This document shows positions 22,578-33,194 of a stretch of DNA of 55,486 nucleotides, piece after piece. Origin of the DNA: Sporothrix humicola (Eukaryota > Ascomycota > Sordariomycetes > Ophiostomatales > Ophiostomataceae); assembly GCA_021396245.1 (NCBI GenBank), contig WNYE01000144.1, positions 1-55,486 on the forward strand, read 5' to 3'. The notes under the pieces are model-generated. The model saw only the letters and a list, made by a program, of their open reading frames with translations, made no database searches and was not told the DNA's origin. The position numbers and the translations under genes were made by a program. How positions within the stretch are numbered: position 1 is the stretch's first letter; every line of letters begins with the position of its first letter.

Positions 22578-23693
22578 ATGGCAGGAAACGATCCACCAAA
22601 TGCCGAGGGAAAAGGCAAGGGAAAGGCCAAGGAAACGAGCAGCGATGACACCAACACAAATACCCAGTCAACGCCGACGGCTACATCGAACGACTCGCCG
22701 TCAATGTTCTCCCGGATAGCCCAGTCGGCAGCGGGCCTCAGCCGGGATATGGTCTCTGCCAGGCCAAGTGGCGGCGACCTGGCCGCGCTGACGTCGACAG
22801 ACAAGGGCGGACAGGCGAGCCGAGGACAGCCGTCGGCAGCCGCAGCGGCCGGCGAGGGCTCCGCGTCTACTCCCCCAAGCTTTGCGGCGTCTCGACCGGC
22901 CGGTGGCAGCCATGCACAGCAGCATGCAACGGCACAGGACGAGGCGTTCTCTCAGTTTCTTGATGGCACCAGCATCGACATGTCCATGCCGACCGAGCCC
23001 ATTATCGGCTTGGATGACGGCGGCCTCGGCAATGCCGCAATGGAGGCAGCGTGGTCTAATCCTGCGGCATGGACGCAGACACGCACGACGGCAGCACAGA
23101 TATTTGCATCAACATCAACAGCTGCACAGCAGGGTCAGCCATACTCTGCCGTAGCTGAACAAGAGCGCATGGACGGACTCGATGTGGTGAACCTGCTGTC
23201 TGTTGACGGCCCAGCCGAGGAGGAGCCCGACTACGGCGATATTGAACTGGCCGAGGACGAGATCCGGGCACTCAAGCGTGCCCTCTTTGGCGACAGCAAC
23301 AGCGAGCAGCAATACTCGGATGCAGCAACAACAAACCGTCTCGACTGGGACACGGTCCTCAACTTCATTCCCGATTTTGTTCGCCCGAGCCCCGGCGGAG
23401 GATACGAAGACGGCCAGCAGGGCGGCCCATCGGTCAAAACACAAGAAACCCAGGCTGCCTTGGGCCTCACCCACACCCCCGAAAGCACTCGGCAATGGTT
23501 GGATCAATGGCACGGCGTTCTCACTCGCTACGACGACGAAGTCTGGGGCGGGCTGTCGCCGCTGGTGGCCCAGGCCCGGGAGGAGATCGACCAGCTGCAG
23601 CAGTCCGAGAGTGCTCCTCCAGAACAGCCTCCAGCTAGTACGAAGGCATTGGAGAGACTCCGTGCAATTCTGGGCCATCTCCGAGAGGATTGA
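22578..23693 (+). CDS. Uncharacterised acidic protein, 371 residues
   Basis: An intronless frame opening with a good fungal start context (CACACAATGGC) and closing with TGA. I do not recognise the family. Residues 1-115 are disordered: a Lys/Gly patch (GKGKGKAKE), then Ser/Thr/Ala-rich sequence. Conserved-looking blocks follow: AFSQFLDG near 123, MDGLDVVNLLSVDG near 196, an acidic segment with DEIRALKRALFGD near 226-243, LDWDTVLNFIPDFVRP near 257, and a helical C terminus containing the Trp-rich WLDQWHGVL and a predicted amphipathic helix LVAQAREEIDQL. There is no signal peptide or membrane segment, so it is probably soluble and cytosolic or nuclear. Codon use is GC3-rich like its neighbours, which supports real coding. 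Function is unknown. Confidence 0.82.
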   Translation: MAGNDPPNAEGKGKGKAKETSSDDTNTNTQSTPTATSNDSPSMFSRIAQSAAGLSRDMVSARPSGGDLAALTSTDKGGQASRGQPSAAAAAGEGSASTPPSFAASRPAGGSHAQQHATAQDEAFSQFLDGTSIDMSMPTEPIIGLDDGGLGNAAMEAAWSNPAAWTQTRTTAAQIFASTSTAAQQGQPYSAVAEQERMDGLDVVNLLSVDGPAEEEPDYGDIELAEDEIRALKRALFGDSNSEQQYSDAATTNRLDWDTVLNFIPDFVRPSPGGGYEDGQQGGPSVKTQETQAALGLTHTPESTRQWLDQWHGVLTRYDDEVWGGLSPLVAQAREEIDQLQQSESAPPEQPPASTKALERLRAILGHLRED

Positions 23694-26638
23694 GCTGCTT
23701 TACGTGGTCAAAAGTCTTTCATCCCAAAATCAACAGTGTTGTTGATAGTGGCACGTGACCTCACCACCCAATGCAGCCCCGCCAATTTTTTGGGTGGTCG
23801 GGCGCTTGCAGCTAGCGATGACATCACTGATCGTCGAGCCGCCCAGGCGTTCATGTTAATACCCGGAGCTGGCGGTAAAGCTCAGCCTCTGGCGACACGC
23901 AATATGGAATCTCGACACAAGCGGTTGCTGGCGCAATACAACGGTGTAATATGGTGGCAGGTTGTACATATGAATTGTAGGATAGTAAGATAGGATAGTT
24001 GACAGACGCATTAAGATACCCATTACCTAAACTGGTAGAGTTCCATTCTATCGTAAATTTAATCGAGCGATCGACGGCCAAAATGCTTAGATCTTGACGT
24101 TGACAAGAGAAAGAAATGCAACGGCACAAGAGGCTGGGGATCTGCCATATCGCAGCCTTCCGAATGCATGGGCCCTGTCATTTTTTGTTTCGAAACAAAT
24201 ATGTTTTGCAAAACCTCCGTAGTGCTCTGTTGCACTTTGAAGATAAAAATAACAAAAATAAAGGAACTGCCGCTGGCGGCAAGGCCTGAGCGCAGAGAAA
24301 CTTTTGAGGTCTGAGGCCTGGGATATCCGAGCGCTTGTCTAAACAAAACACGACAGCAAGCTCTCTTGTTTCCTTTTGCCGCCCTCATAGCTACACCAGC
24401 AAACTTTCGTATTTTGCGTCCCTTTTGTCCTGCAGAGTGTCAGCTGGTCGTGTTTTTGTGTGTTTTCTTCTTACTCTCTTCGCGTCTCGACACGTCCAAC
24501 TAAAGAGATATCCGTCGCGAACCATTAAAACTTCTCCATGCCAGCCGTCCATGCAGGGCGACCATGCAGGAGAAACGCAGGAGAAAGCATGCAGCTCTTT
24601 TTTCTCCTCAAGGAGCTTTTTTAAAGAAAGGGCACGCTACAGAATGCAATTGTTAAGAAAAGTACCGGTCCGCGGGCGGCAAGGGGCAACTTGGCCCCAG
24701 GGGCAGCAGCCGGCGGCAGACGCAAGGCGCGGACTGGACGGGACAGGGCGGGAAAGAACGACTTTCTTTCTGGTCTTTTTGGCCCTTTTGGCCATTTGGC
24801 CTCTTTGGTCCAGACGCAAAAGGTTGAAGAAAGAAGAAAGCGCCTGCAGCCAATTGTTTTGGCGCCTCAAAGCAGGGCAAAGGAGAACAGAAGCAAGTCT
24901 GACAAAAGAAAACACAGCTCAAGAAAAGGCAAAATTCTGATAGGGGCACGCAAGGGAACCCAACGCCTCCTCAGCCAATGCAAGAAGACTCGAGAGCTGT
25001 CGCGGAGCCCAACGCAGAGCCTCACGATACGACGACGACAAACGACAGACGAATAGATGTATCGAAAGAGGATGTAAATGATAGGCAATCCTCGAGTATG
25101 TGCACGCCTCGCTGTTTGACCGTTTGAAGACGGCAGAGCGTCGATCCATGACCGCCGCGTGGAATGTGTCCCCAGCGGGATCTTCCAGCGATCTTTTAGC
25201 GATCCTTTAGCGGGCCTGTCACTGTGCCGTTAGCGGACTTGGCCGAGGCTCCAGCGCTGCCACAACGACTTTTCCACGCCGAAGTCTCTTCTCACGTAAG
25301 TTGATGGATGTCTCAGATGCTTTCTTTTGGCACTTTTGGTCAAGTGTCTCTTGTGTCTCGCGCTTGTCACTCGATGTCTGAGATGTCTCCAGATGTCTTT
25401 GACGGCTTTTCTTGAAAGGGCATCGTATTCTTTTTGTGCCTTTCTTATTCTTGTGAACTATGACCTCCTCACTTGCTCACAGGTACAGTATCACTGCGGA
25501 CATTTCGCTTACGCGCAGAAAAAAAAAGGAACGGGAGCAATATCATCGTAGGCAAGGGACGAAAAGATGCAAAGGAATAGGAGTATTGGAGAAGGAAGAG
25601 TTCGTAACGGAATTGAAGAGAAGACGGGATAAAAAAGAATAAAAGGAACCCAGAACATCGCATGTCACAACTTCCTCTGCTGCTCTCAAAGCGCTCCTGC
25701 CTGCGCTGATTAAGTTGCCACCCTCGCACCTGCCATTCTTTTGCTATTTTGCCATTTTGCCCTTTGACGTCTTGCTCACTTGCATTTGCAGCTCGTTCCT
25801 GCCATTTCCGTTTTTTTTGCACTTGCCTCTCCTGCCTTCTTACACCGTCGCTCCTTCTCCCTTCTTGTTGTCTTGTTGTCTCGCTCCCACGCCCTCCCTC
25901 CCACCTTCCCTTGAGATCATCATTCGTTCTTGCCTTTTTTCTGCCCTTTTCAGCACAAACAAACAATACGAACCACATGCGGCAAGCACCCTCGACGCTC
26001 GGCAGCCCAATATTTGTCTGACTGCATTCCCCGACGAGGTGCAGCAAGGACGAAAAAGAAGGAGAGCCTATTCCTCACTTCTCTCATCCAACAAGGAAAC
26101 TGCGCCTCCGCCCTATCGCCTGCCCTACTAAGTGACAAGCGCAACAAGTCAAGTCGCATGCACACCACACAAAGCGGGGAACCGCCCAGGGCAAGAACAA
26201 AATCTTTAGCACGAACGGGCAGGTACGGACGGCTCAAAGAGTTAAACCTGAACAGGGCGAGCCCGAATACAACCACGGCGCCTGCGTCTTTCCTGCATCC
26301 TTGGGTCGCATCGCAAAGAAAGCGAACTACCAAGCTGCATACCGCCCATTCACAACCCTCTTCCTCCTTCCTTCCTACTCTCTTTTTTGTCGACCATTTT
26401 CTGTCCCTCTTCTTCGACCATATTTCTCTTTTCTTTCTTATTCCTTTAGATCCCAAGGCACATTCATTGTTTCTCTGTTCCCTACGACATCCTCTCGACA
26501 CAGTCGTTTCCCCAACAGCATCTTTTGGCATCATTCTCGTATTGCATTTTCTTAACGAACCCTATCTTTCCCCGATCCCAACTTTCCTCTACCAAACACA
26601 TCTCGAAACATACAACGCACGATAGCCCGCGAGACGGT
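23694..26638. other. 2.9-kb intergenic region with CT-rich leader
   Basis: Lies between two plus-strand genes. From about 25670 to 26600 the plus strand is strongly pyrimidine-rich (TTCCTTCC, CTTGTTGTCT runs), fitting the promoter and long 5' leader of the gene at 26639. The left part (23700-25650) holds small direct repeats such as TTTTAGCGATC at about 25175-25205 and GGCC-TTTT runs near 24775-24800. A 231-codon frame (25930-26625) lacks an ATG, is Ser/Leu/Phe-rich and ends 14 nt before the gene; I treat it as leader sequence. No gene or RNA recognised. Confidence 0.6.
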
Positions 26639-28504
26639 ATGAGTCCGTCGCACCTCGATACGGGCGGGGGCGGCACCGCCGGCCGGCCCACACAGAAAGA
26701 CTTCAGCAACAGCAGTTCAGACAACGAGAACTGGCACTCGACGCCAGCAAGTCCAACAATGAAGCCGGCAGACAATTCGGACGAGACGGTCCCATCCCCA
26801 ACAAAAACTTTTGCAAACTCGAAATCGTCACCCGCCACCGCTTTTACAAAAGAGGGAGGGGTCGTTGTCGACCGACAAGGATCCGATAAAGACGAGCAGG
26901 GGTCTCGACAAGGGTCAAAAGAGTCAAAAGTGCAAAGTCTAAAGCCAATACCACCGTCCGGCCCCGCATCCGAATCGGGCGCCGTCAGCGGCGGTGACAA
27001 CTTTTCCGACATTGCCCTCAACGACAGTGCCCGGCAGTCCATGTCTTTAGACCCTTCTGCTGCCGCATCGGACGCCGAAGAGGCTGCGCGGGTCTTTGCG
27101 ACGCCTCCACAGCCCTCGACACCCAAAATGCCGCCACTGCCGGCCCGGCCACCGACTGCGCGCATGTCGACAGCAAGCATCCTGGCCAGCGACAGCGGGC
27201 GGTCGTTTGTCGACGGCGACGACTCTGCATTTGACGCAGGGCCGTCGTCCGCATCGTCTGTCACTGGAGCCGGAACCGGAAAGGGACCTGCGCCGCCATT
27301 ACCACCACGCCACTCGTCTTCCCACTCCTATTCGCAGTCCTTTGCGGGCGCACCCATCTTCCCGCCGCCGCCCAAGCGCCGGTCGCAGCGCATGAGCGGC
27401 CGGCCCATGTCGCTGGCGTCAGTCATGAGCGGTGCAAATGGAGGTTACGGCGGCTATGCTAGCGGCACCGCATCCCCATCCTCGTCAACCGCCTCGCCGC
27501 GCTCCTCATCATTCTACTCCCACAACTACCTCAACCGTCCTCTCCCGCAAACCCCGACCTCTGTCGTTAGCGGCGGCACCAGCAGCCGCCCTACATCGTA
27601 TTCCTTCTTCTCGCCCACGACTTTCATGTCGTCTGCTACTGCTACCTTTTCAGGCAACACTTCTCAAACACGGCCGCTGTCCATGACCATGGACGTGCCC
27701 CGTCCACTACGCCTGCAGCCGAGCCTGCCTGTGCGTAGAGGCACGTCAACGCCCGGCAGCAGTGTCAATGGCAGCGGCAGCGGCATCCCCGCCGGCATTA
27801 CGGGTGCCGGCGACGAGACCGACTACGACATGGACTGGCTGCGCGCCCATCAGTCCGCAGCCCGCATGGCGCGCCGGCGCCAGCGCGAGCAGACCCAGAC
27901 GCCCGAAGAGTACGAGCAGTACCGCCAGCGGCTCGAGAGCCACGAGGGCACATTCGAGGTTGTGTCGTATTTCCTGCAAAAGCTAGCGCACGCCGAAAAC
28001 GAAGCCCTCGAGCCCGAAAACTTCCCGCACTCGCGGGCCGAGCAGGACCGCCAGCGCGAGGCTATGGAGCTGATGCGCCAGGAGACGGTCGAGGCGCTGA
28101 CGCCGCTGCTGGCGTACGGCCCGACGGAGCCTGTACCCAAGGCACCGGCGCCGGCTCGGACAGCTTCATCGGCCACCAGCAAGTCAGCCGCGTCCAAGAA
28201 GAATGCCGTCCCGGGCCATGTCATTGGCCTCCCGCCGACACCACCACTGTCGCCCCGCCGCAACGACCCGCGCCGCGAGTCGGGCATGAGCAGCATCACC
28301 GAGACGAGCCTAAACGGTGGAAGCCACAACTACAACGACGATGCCAGCAGCATCAACAGCAGCATCGGCGGTGGACGGGCGTCGACGGATGGTAACGGTA
28401 CGTGGCGGCAATCGATGAAGCGGGCGTCGGCCTTATTTGGCGGCTGGGGCAGTGGCACTAGCAATGCGGCGCCTGCATCGACGACACGGTTCTCGGGCGA
28501 CTAG
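26639..28504 (+). CDS. Uncharacterised Ser/Pro-rich protein with SH3-ligand motifs, 621 residues
   Basis: Start chosen at the first in-frame ATG; upstream codons in the frame have only a TTG initiation triplet. I do not recognise the family. Residues 1-390 are disordered and rich in Ser, Pro and Thr. They contain repeated PxxP-type SH3 ligands (PPLPARPP, APPLPPRHSS, NRPLPQTP) and many potential proline-directed phosphosites. Around residues 410-510 a charged, probably helical segment follows (YDMDWLRAHQSAARMARRRQRE, TPEEYEQYRQRLESHEGTFEVV, ALEPENFPHSRAEQDRQRE), likely the folded core. The tail is again Ser-rich with PPTPPLSPRR. No membrane segment or signal peptide. A scaffold or cytoskeleton-linked adaptor is possible because of the SH3 ligands, but this is speculation. 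GC3 bias supports coding. Confidence 0.82.
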   Translation: MSPSHLDTGGGGTAGRPTQKDFSNSSSDNENWHSTPASPTMKPADNSDETVPSPTKTFANSKSSPATAFTKEGGVVVDRQGSDKDEQGSRQGSKESKVQSLKPIPPSGPASESGAVSGGDNFSDIALNDSARQSMSLDPSAAASDAEEAARVFATPPQPSTPKMPPLPARPPTARMSTASILASDSGRSFVDGDDSAFDAGPSSASSVTGAGTGKGPAPPLPPRHSSSHSYSQSFAGAPIFPPPPKRRSQRMSGRPMSLASVMSGANGGYGGYASGTASPSSSTASPRSSSFYSHNYLNRPLPQTPTSVVSGGTSSRPTSYSFFSPTTFMSSATATFSGNTSQTRPLSMTMDVPRPLRLQPSLPVRRGTSTPGSSVNGSGSGIPAGITGAGDETDYDMDWLRAHQSAARMARRRQREQTQTPEEYEQYRQRLESHEGTFEVVSYFLQKLAHAENEALEPENFPHSRAEQDRQREAMELMRQETVEALTPLLAYGPTEPVPKAPAPARTASSATSKSAASKKNAVPGHVIGLPPTPPLSPRRNDPRRESGMSSITETSLNGGSHNYNDDASSINSSIGGGRASTDGNGTWRQSMKRASALFGGWGSGTSNAAPASTTRFSGD

Positions 28505-29214
28505 TTCTTTAGAGATCCCGCCCTTGGCCGCCGGCTCTTCTTTACGATTGTTCTGGTTGTTATTTTCCTGTCGTGATATATACTTTAAGGGCTTGTTTGC
28601 ACTTCTGGGCTTCTGGCGTTCTTGGCTGGCGTTTTGTATTTCTTACTCAATACGGTATACGGTATTTGGGATATTAGATCATGACGTTGTTTTCTCCTTC
28701 ACGGGCTGTGTATGATGCTTGTTTACGGGGAACCACATTGTTTGAAAGTATTCTTATCTGGATTTTTTATCTTACATTTTCAAGGGGATACCATTATGGC
28801 GTTTTTCGGTTCTCCTACTCTCAATTTGATTTATTCACTTGGTCATTTCTTGCTTGTTGTTACTGTTTGTGTTTCATCGTTTTGCATTCAGTTCACGTCC
28901 GTTACTCACTCACTCATTACAAGCACAAAGGTAAGGGGAAAAGAATTTGTTTGCAAATGGTATATCCACCTCTGAACAGGGAAAACACACCCCTCCGAGG
29001 CTGTCCTTTTTATTAAGAAAGGAAAGAGTTTCAAGAAGCAATAGAAGGGCTGAGTGGGCTAAATAAAATAGAAAAATAAGGCGAAAGGAACAAAGAACAA
29101 AACATTGTTGTCCAGAGTCTCAAAAAAGGGACACAAGGTAAACTAAACTAGCTCAGCGATACACGCACACCACATACTGGGGGGTGCAATGCAATACACA
29201 CGACAGGGCTAGAT
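28505..29214. other. Convergent intergenic region (two 3' flanks)
   Basis: About 710 bp between the stop of the Ser/Pro-rich gene (plus) and the stop of beta-tubulin (minus). It is A/T-richer than flanking coding DNA and contains a small repeated ATACGGTAT motif near 28650-28665. Both transcription terminators must lie here; I cannot place them exactly. Confidence 0.65.
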
Positions 29215-31328
29215 TTACTCGTGCTCCTCGACGTCGCCCTCCTCGACGCCGTACTCCTCCTCCTCCTCATCAATACCAGCATCCTGGTACTGCTGGTACT
29301 CGGAGACCAGGTCGTTCATGTTGGACTCAGCCTCAGTGAACTCCATCTCGTCCATACCCTCGCCAGTGTACCAGTGAAGGAAGGCCTTGCGACGGAACAT
29401 GGCAGTGAACTGCTCGCCGACACGCTTGAACAGCTCCTGGATGGCGGTCGAGTTGCCGACGAACGTAGACGACATCTTAAGACCGCGCGGCGGGATCGAG
29501 CACAGAGCGGTCTGCACGTTGTTGGGGATCCACTCGACGAAGTAGGACGAGTTCTTGTTCTGGACGTTGCGCATCTGGTCCTCGACCTCCTTCATGGAGA
29601 CCTTACCGCGGAAGATGGCGCAGCAGGTCAGGTAGCGACCGTTGCGGAAGTCCGAGGCGGCCATGATGTTCTTGGGGTCGAACATCTGCTGGGTGAGCTC
29701 GGGGACGGTGACGGCGCGGAACGAGTACGAGCCACGGCTGGTCAGGGGGGCGAAGCCGACCATGAAGAAGTGCAGACGGGGGAAGGGCACCATGTTCACG
29801 GCGAGCTTACGCAGGTCAGAGTTGAGCTGGCCAGGGAAACGCAGGCAGGTGGTGACACCCGACATGACGGCGGAGACCAGGTGGTTCAGGTCGCCGTACG
29901 AGGGGTTGGGCAGCTTCAGGGTGCGCATGCAGATGTCGTACAGAGCCTCGTTGTCAATGCAGAAGGTCTCGTCCGAGTTCTCGACCAGCTGGTGGACGGA
30001 GAGGGTGGCGTTGTAGGGCTCGACGACGGTGTCGGACACCTTGGGCGAGGGGACAACGGAGAAGGTGGCCATCATGCGGTCGGGGAACTCCTCACGGATC
30101 TTGGAGATCAGGAGGGTACCCATACCGGCACCGGTACCACCACCAAGCGAGTGGGTGATCTGGAAGCCCTGGAGGCAGTCGCAGCTCTCAGCCTCGCGGC
30201 GGACGACGTCGAGGACCTGGTCGACAAGCTCAGCACCCTCAGTGTAGTGACCCTTGGCCCAGTTGTTGCCGGCACCCGACTGACCGAAGACGAAGTTGTC
30301 GGGGCGGAACAGCTGGCCGAAAGGACCAGCGCGGACGGCGTCCATGGTGCCGGGCTCGAGATCGACAAGGACGGCACGGGGGACGTACTTGTTGCCAGAG
30401 GCCTATCAAAATGTTAGATTATGTGGTACGTGGCACGGCATAATGCCACCAACTATTAAAAAACATTAGCATGGAGAGAAATACGAACCTCGTTGAAGTA
30501 GACGCTCAGACGCTCCAGCTGGAGGTCCGAGGTGCCGTTGTAGACACCATTGTTGTCGAGGCCGTGCTCGCCCGAAATCTGCTGCCTGTAGAGTTTGTTA
30601 ACATGATGTGTCGGGGCTAGGGATAGTAGCGTTGATGGGTTCAGAGCAGGTAAACATACCAGAAAGCGGCACCAATTTGGTTACCCTGTAGGGGTATTGT
30701 TAGTTGCCAATTGTTCCATTGTTTACCGCAGTCGAATATCACTTTGAAACCCGAATTGTCGGTTATCTTCGGGACGATAGGGGGTTCGGAATCATTGTAC
30801 GTACGCACTGGCCGGTCTGGAGGTGAACCTGTTGACGAGAAAAAGAGTAGGTTAGCAATTGTTCACGAGATATCGGCCTGAAGAATGAAGTTTTTGAGGT
30901 AGGGAGAAATGCGTGGCCGTTATGTGAGAGGTCTCACTGCCACGCTCTCTCTGTGCCAGTTTTGGTGAACGGTGGATGTGTGATATGCGGTTTAGTCGGT
31001 GAGTGGGGAGAGGGGGGAAATTGGCTCCGAGAAGGGGGCAGACCGAAGCCATAAACAACAGCCACGACAGTGAAGTCGACGACAACACGACAACGAAGCA
31101 AGCAAACAACCCAATTCACAACTATCTCGCGATGCTCAACTGTCTCCGATCATGGAGATACCAAACAGTGGACACCGGGGACGGGTAGGATCAGGTTGAG
31201 GCCGGGCCATATCGTGGCGTAGGAAGAGACGGTGAGGAAATAGGGGCAAAGAGGCCAGAGGGGAGAGAGACGAGAGGGACGATGGCATAGGGACGTCGAA
31301 GGGGGAAGATACTCACAATCTCGCGCAT
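29215..31328 (-). CDS. tub2: Beta-tubulin
   Basis: GTP-binding subunit of the tubulin dimer that builds microtubules. Five exons: 31328-31317 (MREI), 30828-30805 (VHLQTGQC), 30685-30660, 30585-30489 and 30402-29215, giving 448 residues. The first intron is 488 bp, the others 119, 74 and 86 bp; the early, tiny exons are the classic fungal beta-tubulin layout. The autoregulatory MREI start and the GTP loop GGGTGAG (140-146) are intact. Residues linked to benzimidazole resistance are of the sensitive type: Phe167, Glu198 and Phe200. Residue numbering falls exactly on these sites, confirming the exon model. The acidic tail ends EEYGVEEGDVEEHE, which differs from the usual Glu-only fungal ending. 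The single copy here is presumably the main housekeeping beta-tubulin. Confidence 0.99.
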
Positions 31329-33194
31329 GGTGACGGTTGTGTGTTGGATGTGTGTTGACGAAAAAGAAGGGTATCTGTGGTTTGTTGGATCGGGAGTGAA
31401 GAAGGGAGAGTTGTGATATTTTTTTTGTTTGGGAAGGAAAAAGAAAAGCAGCAGGGTCGGAACACGATATTGGCAGTTTTGGCGGGTGGGGAAAATAGGA
31501 GGAAGGTGCGAGGGTGGGAAATGAGCACGGTCCAGAAAAAATAATAAACGGGAGGGGGAAGGAAAGGACGGAGTACACAGAAACACAGCGATGCACACGA
31601 GAATTACAGTGGTTGCCTGCACTGTTGATGCTGCCCCTCTCTGCTTGGCTCAACAGATTTTGGTGGGATATTGGCTCGTGCACGGCGCCGGGAAAGAGCG
31701 AAGACAAGTCAGGCACCGCAAGGGCGACTAAAGAGACTACAAAATAGGGGCCTCGGGGGGGGGCAAAGAAAGCAGAAAGTGACCTGAACGCCTGAACGGG
31801 GAGTGGTGGATGTTGATCCCCAGGTATGGTGCCCACCCCTCCATTGCTCTTTCCCCTTTCATTCGCCAGCCAAAGTGCTCACCGCTAGAGCGAACGCGCC
31901 TTCCCACCAAAAAGTCTGTTGTTTTTCTCAGGGGTGGAAAGAGCCAGCCAGCTACAGTACCGGCCTCAGGCATAGGTGCGTCTCAAGCGCGCCATGAACG
32001 GCTAGCGCGTCTTCCGGTCCTCATTTCCCTCCTCTTTTCCTGTTGGCACTGTTTACCTCCCATGTCGCGTCTCAGTTCGTCCCCTGGCCCGTGCACCAGC
32101 TGCATTCCTGTTGCAGACTAGCGCGGGGCAACCGTGTCTAACGGCATATCTCTTACACGAATATCTACACGGTAACCTTCCCTCAAGTATCGAACCTTAC
32201 GAGAGCCTCATTATGCACGGCTGGGACGTACCTTTTTCTGCTGCCTGCAGAATATATGTACCGAAGTGCATGCCAATGGTCCTGTGCCGCGGCCAAGAAA
32301 GCCGTGTTTGCCATGTGGCGACAGGCAGCAGAATAACGGTTGAATCGAAGCAAATCAAAACATTCGATCAAAAGAGAGAGAGAGAGAGATGCAGTGTTCT
32401 TAAACATAATGTCATTAATTCTATAAATGCTTGCTGTTTATGAGAGGATAAGACAAGTAAAGGCAACCTGGCCACCGCCCTCGTCGATATCCATGACTCG
32501 CAATGTGTGGTTGTGTATGTGAGTTGTGGTGTTGTGTTTTTCTATCCGGTTGTCGAACCAGAGAAATGAGAGAGAACAAGGAAAAGAATAAAAGAGAAAA
32601 GAAAATAAGAATACTTTCAAGAGGGAAAACAACAAACGCAACTGAATGGAGCCGTAGAAAACAAGTAGAAAATAAAAGAAAACGCAAATCATAAGAGGCT
32701 CTGTCGGTCCAAAGGTCGAATATACCCGCCGGCCTCCTCTCGCTTTTTTCGCTATTTTTTGGTCTGTGTTTCGGCCATTCGAAAAGAGATGATAAAGAAG
32801 AAAAAAGCATGTGTTTGTTGTTGTCCAAGTCCGTTCCAATTTTTGTGTGTCCCCTTCCTATGAGTGTCCCAAGAGAAAAAAACGCAACCTAAAGCAAAGC
32901 CAGATGCAAACAAATTCGACAACAAGAACAAGAAGAAAACGATGAAAAGACGAAGCGTGAAAAATTACAGTACATGGCTGCCTCTTGCAACCATGCCTCT
33001 CCTCTATGCAGTCCATGACAAATGAAATGGGTAGACATATGAAATAGACAGAAAGGAAAAGAGAAAAGGAAAATTGCTAGAAGCCAAACATCTTTGTCGG
33101 CATCAATGTGTATTCATACAAGGCGGGTGTATAATCACCACGCCAATAAAAGGGAGAATGGGTGCAGACAGATAAAGAGGAACAGCAACGACAA
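31329..33194. other. Intergenic: beta-tubulin leader and 3' flank of the Byr4-like gene
   Basis: A 1.87-kb space. Next to tubulin (31329-31780) the plus strand is purine-rich, so the tubulin leader is pyrimidine-rich. An (AG)n microsatellite lies at 32373-32389. A 12-bp inverted repeat (TTCTGCTGCCTG at 32236-32247, complement at 32322-32333) brackets about 74 bp. From 32560 to 33190 the sequence is A-rich and probably the 3' UTR of the gene to the right. No credible coding frame. Confidence 0.6.
32373..32389. repeat. (AG)n microsatellite
   Basis: Eight consecutive AG dinucleotides in the intergenic space upstream of beta-tubulin. Confidence 0.9.

Noticed and set aside
25930..26625. A 231-codon frame just upstream of the gene at 26639
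   Set aside because: Begins with TTG, no in-frame ATG with good context at its start, and composition matches the CT-rich leader.
29221..30417. A 398-codon open frame antisense to beta-tubulin
   Set aside because: Shadow of strong codon bias in a highly expressed gene; no domain and no start context.
32236..32333. 12-bp inverted repeat enclosing about 74 bp
   Set aside because: At this length a chance match in 55 kb is expected about as often as not; there is no target-site duplication and no second copy.
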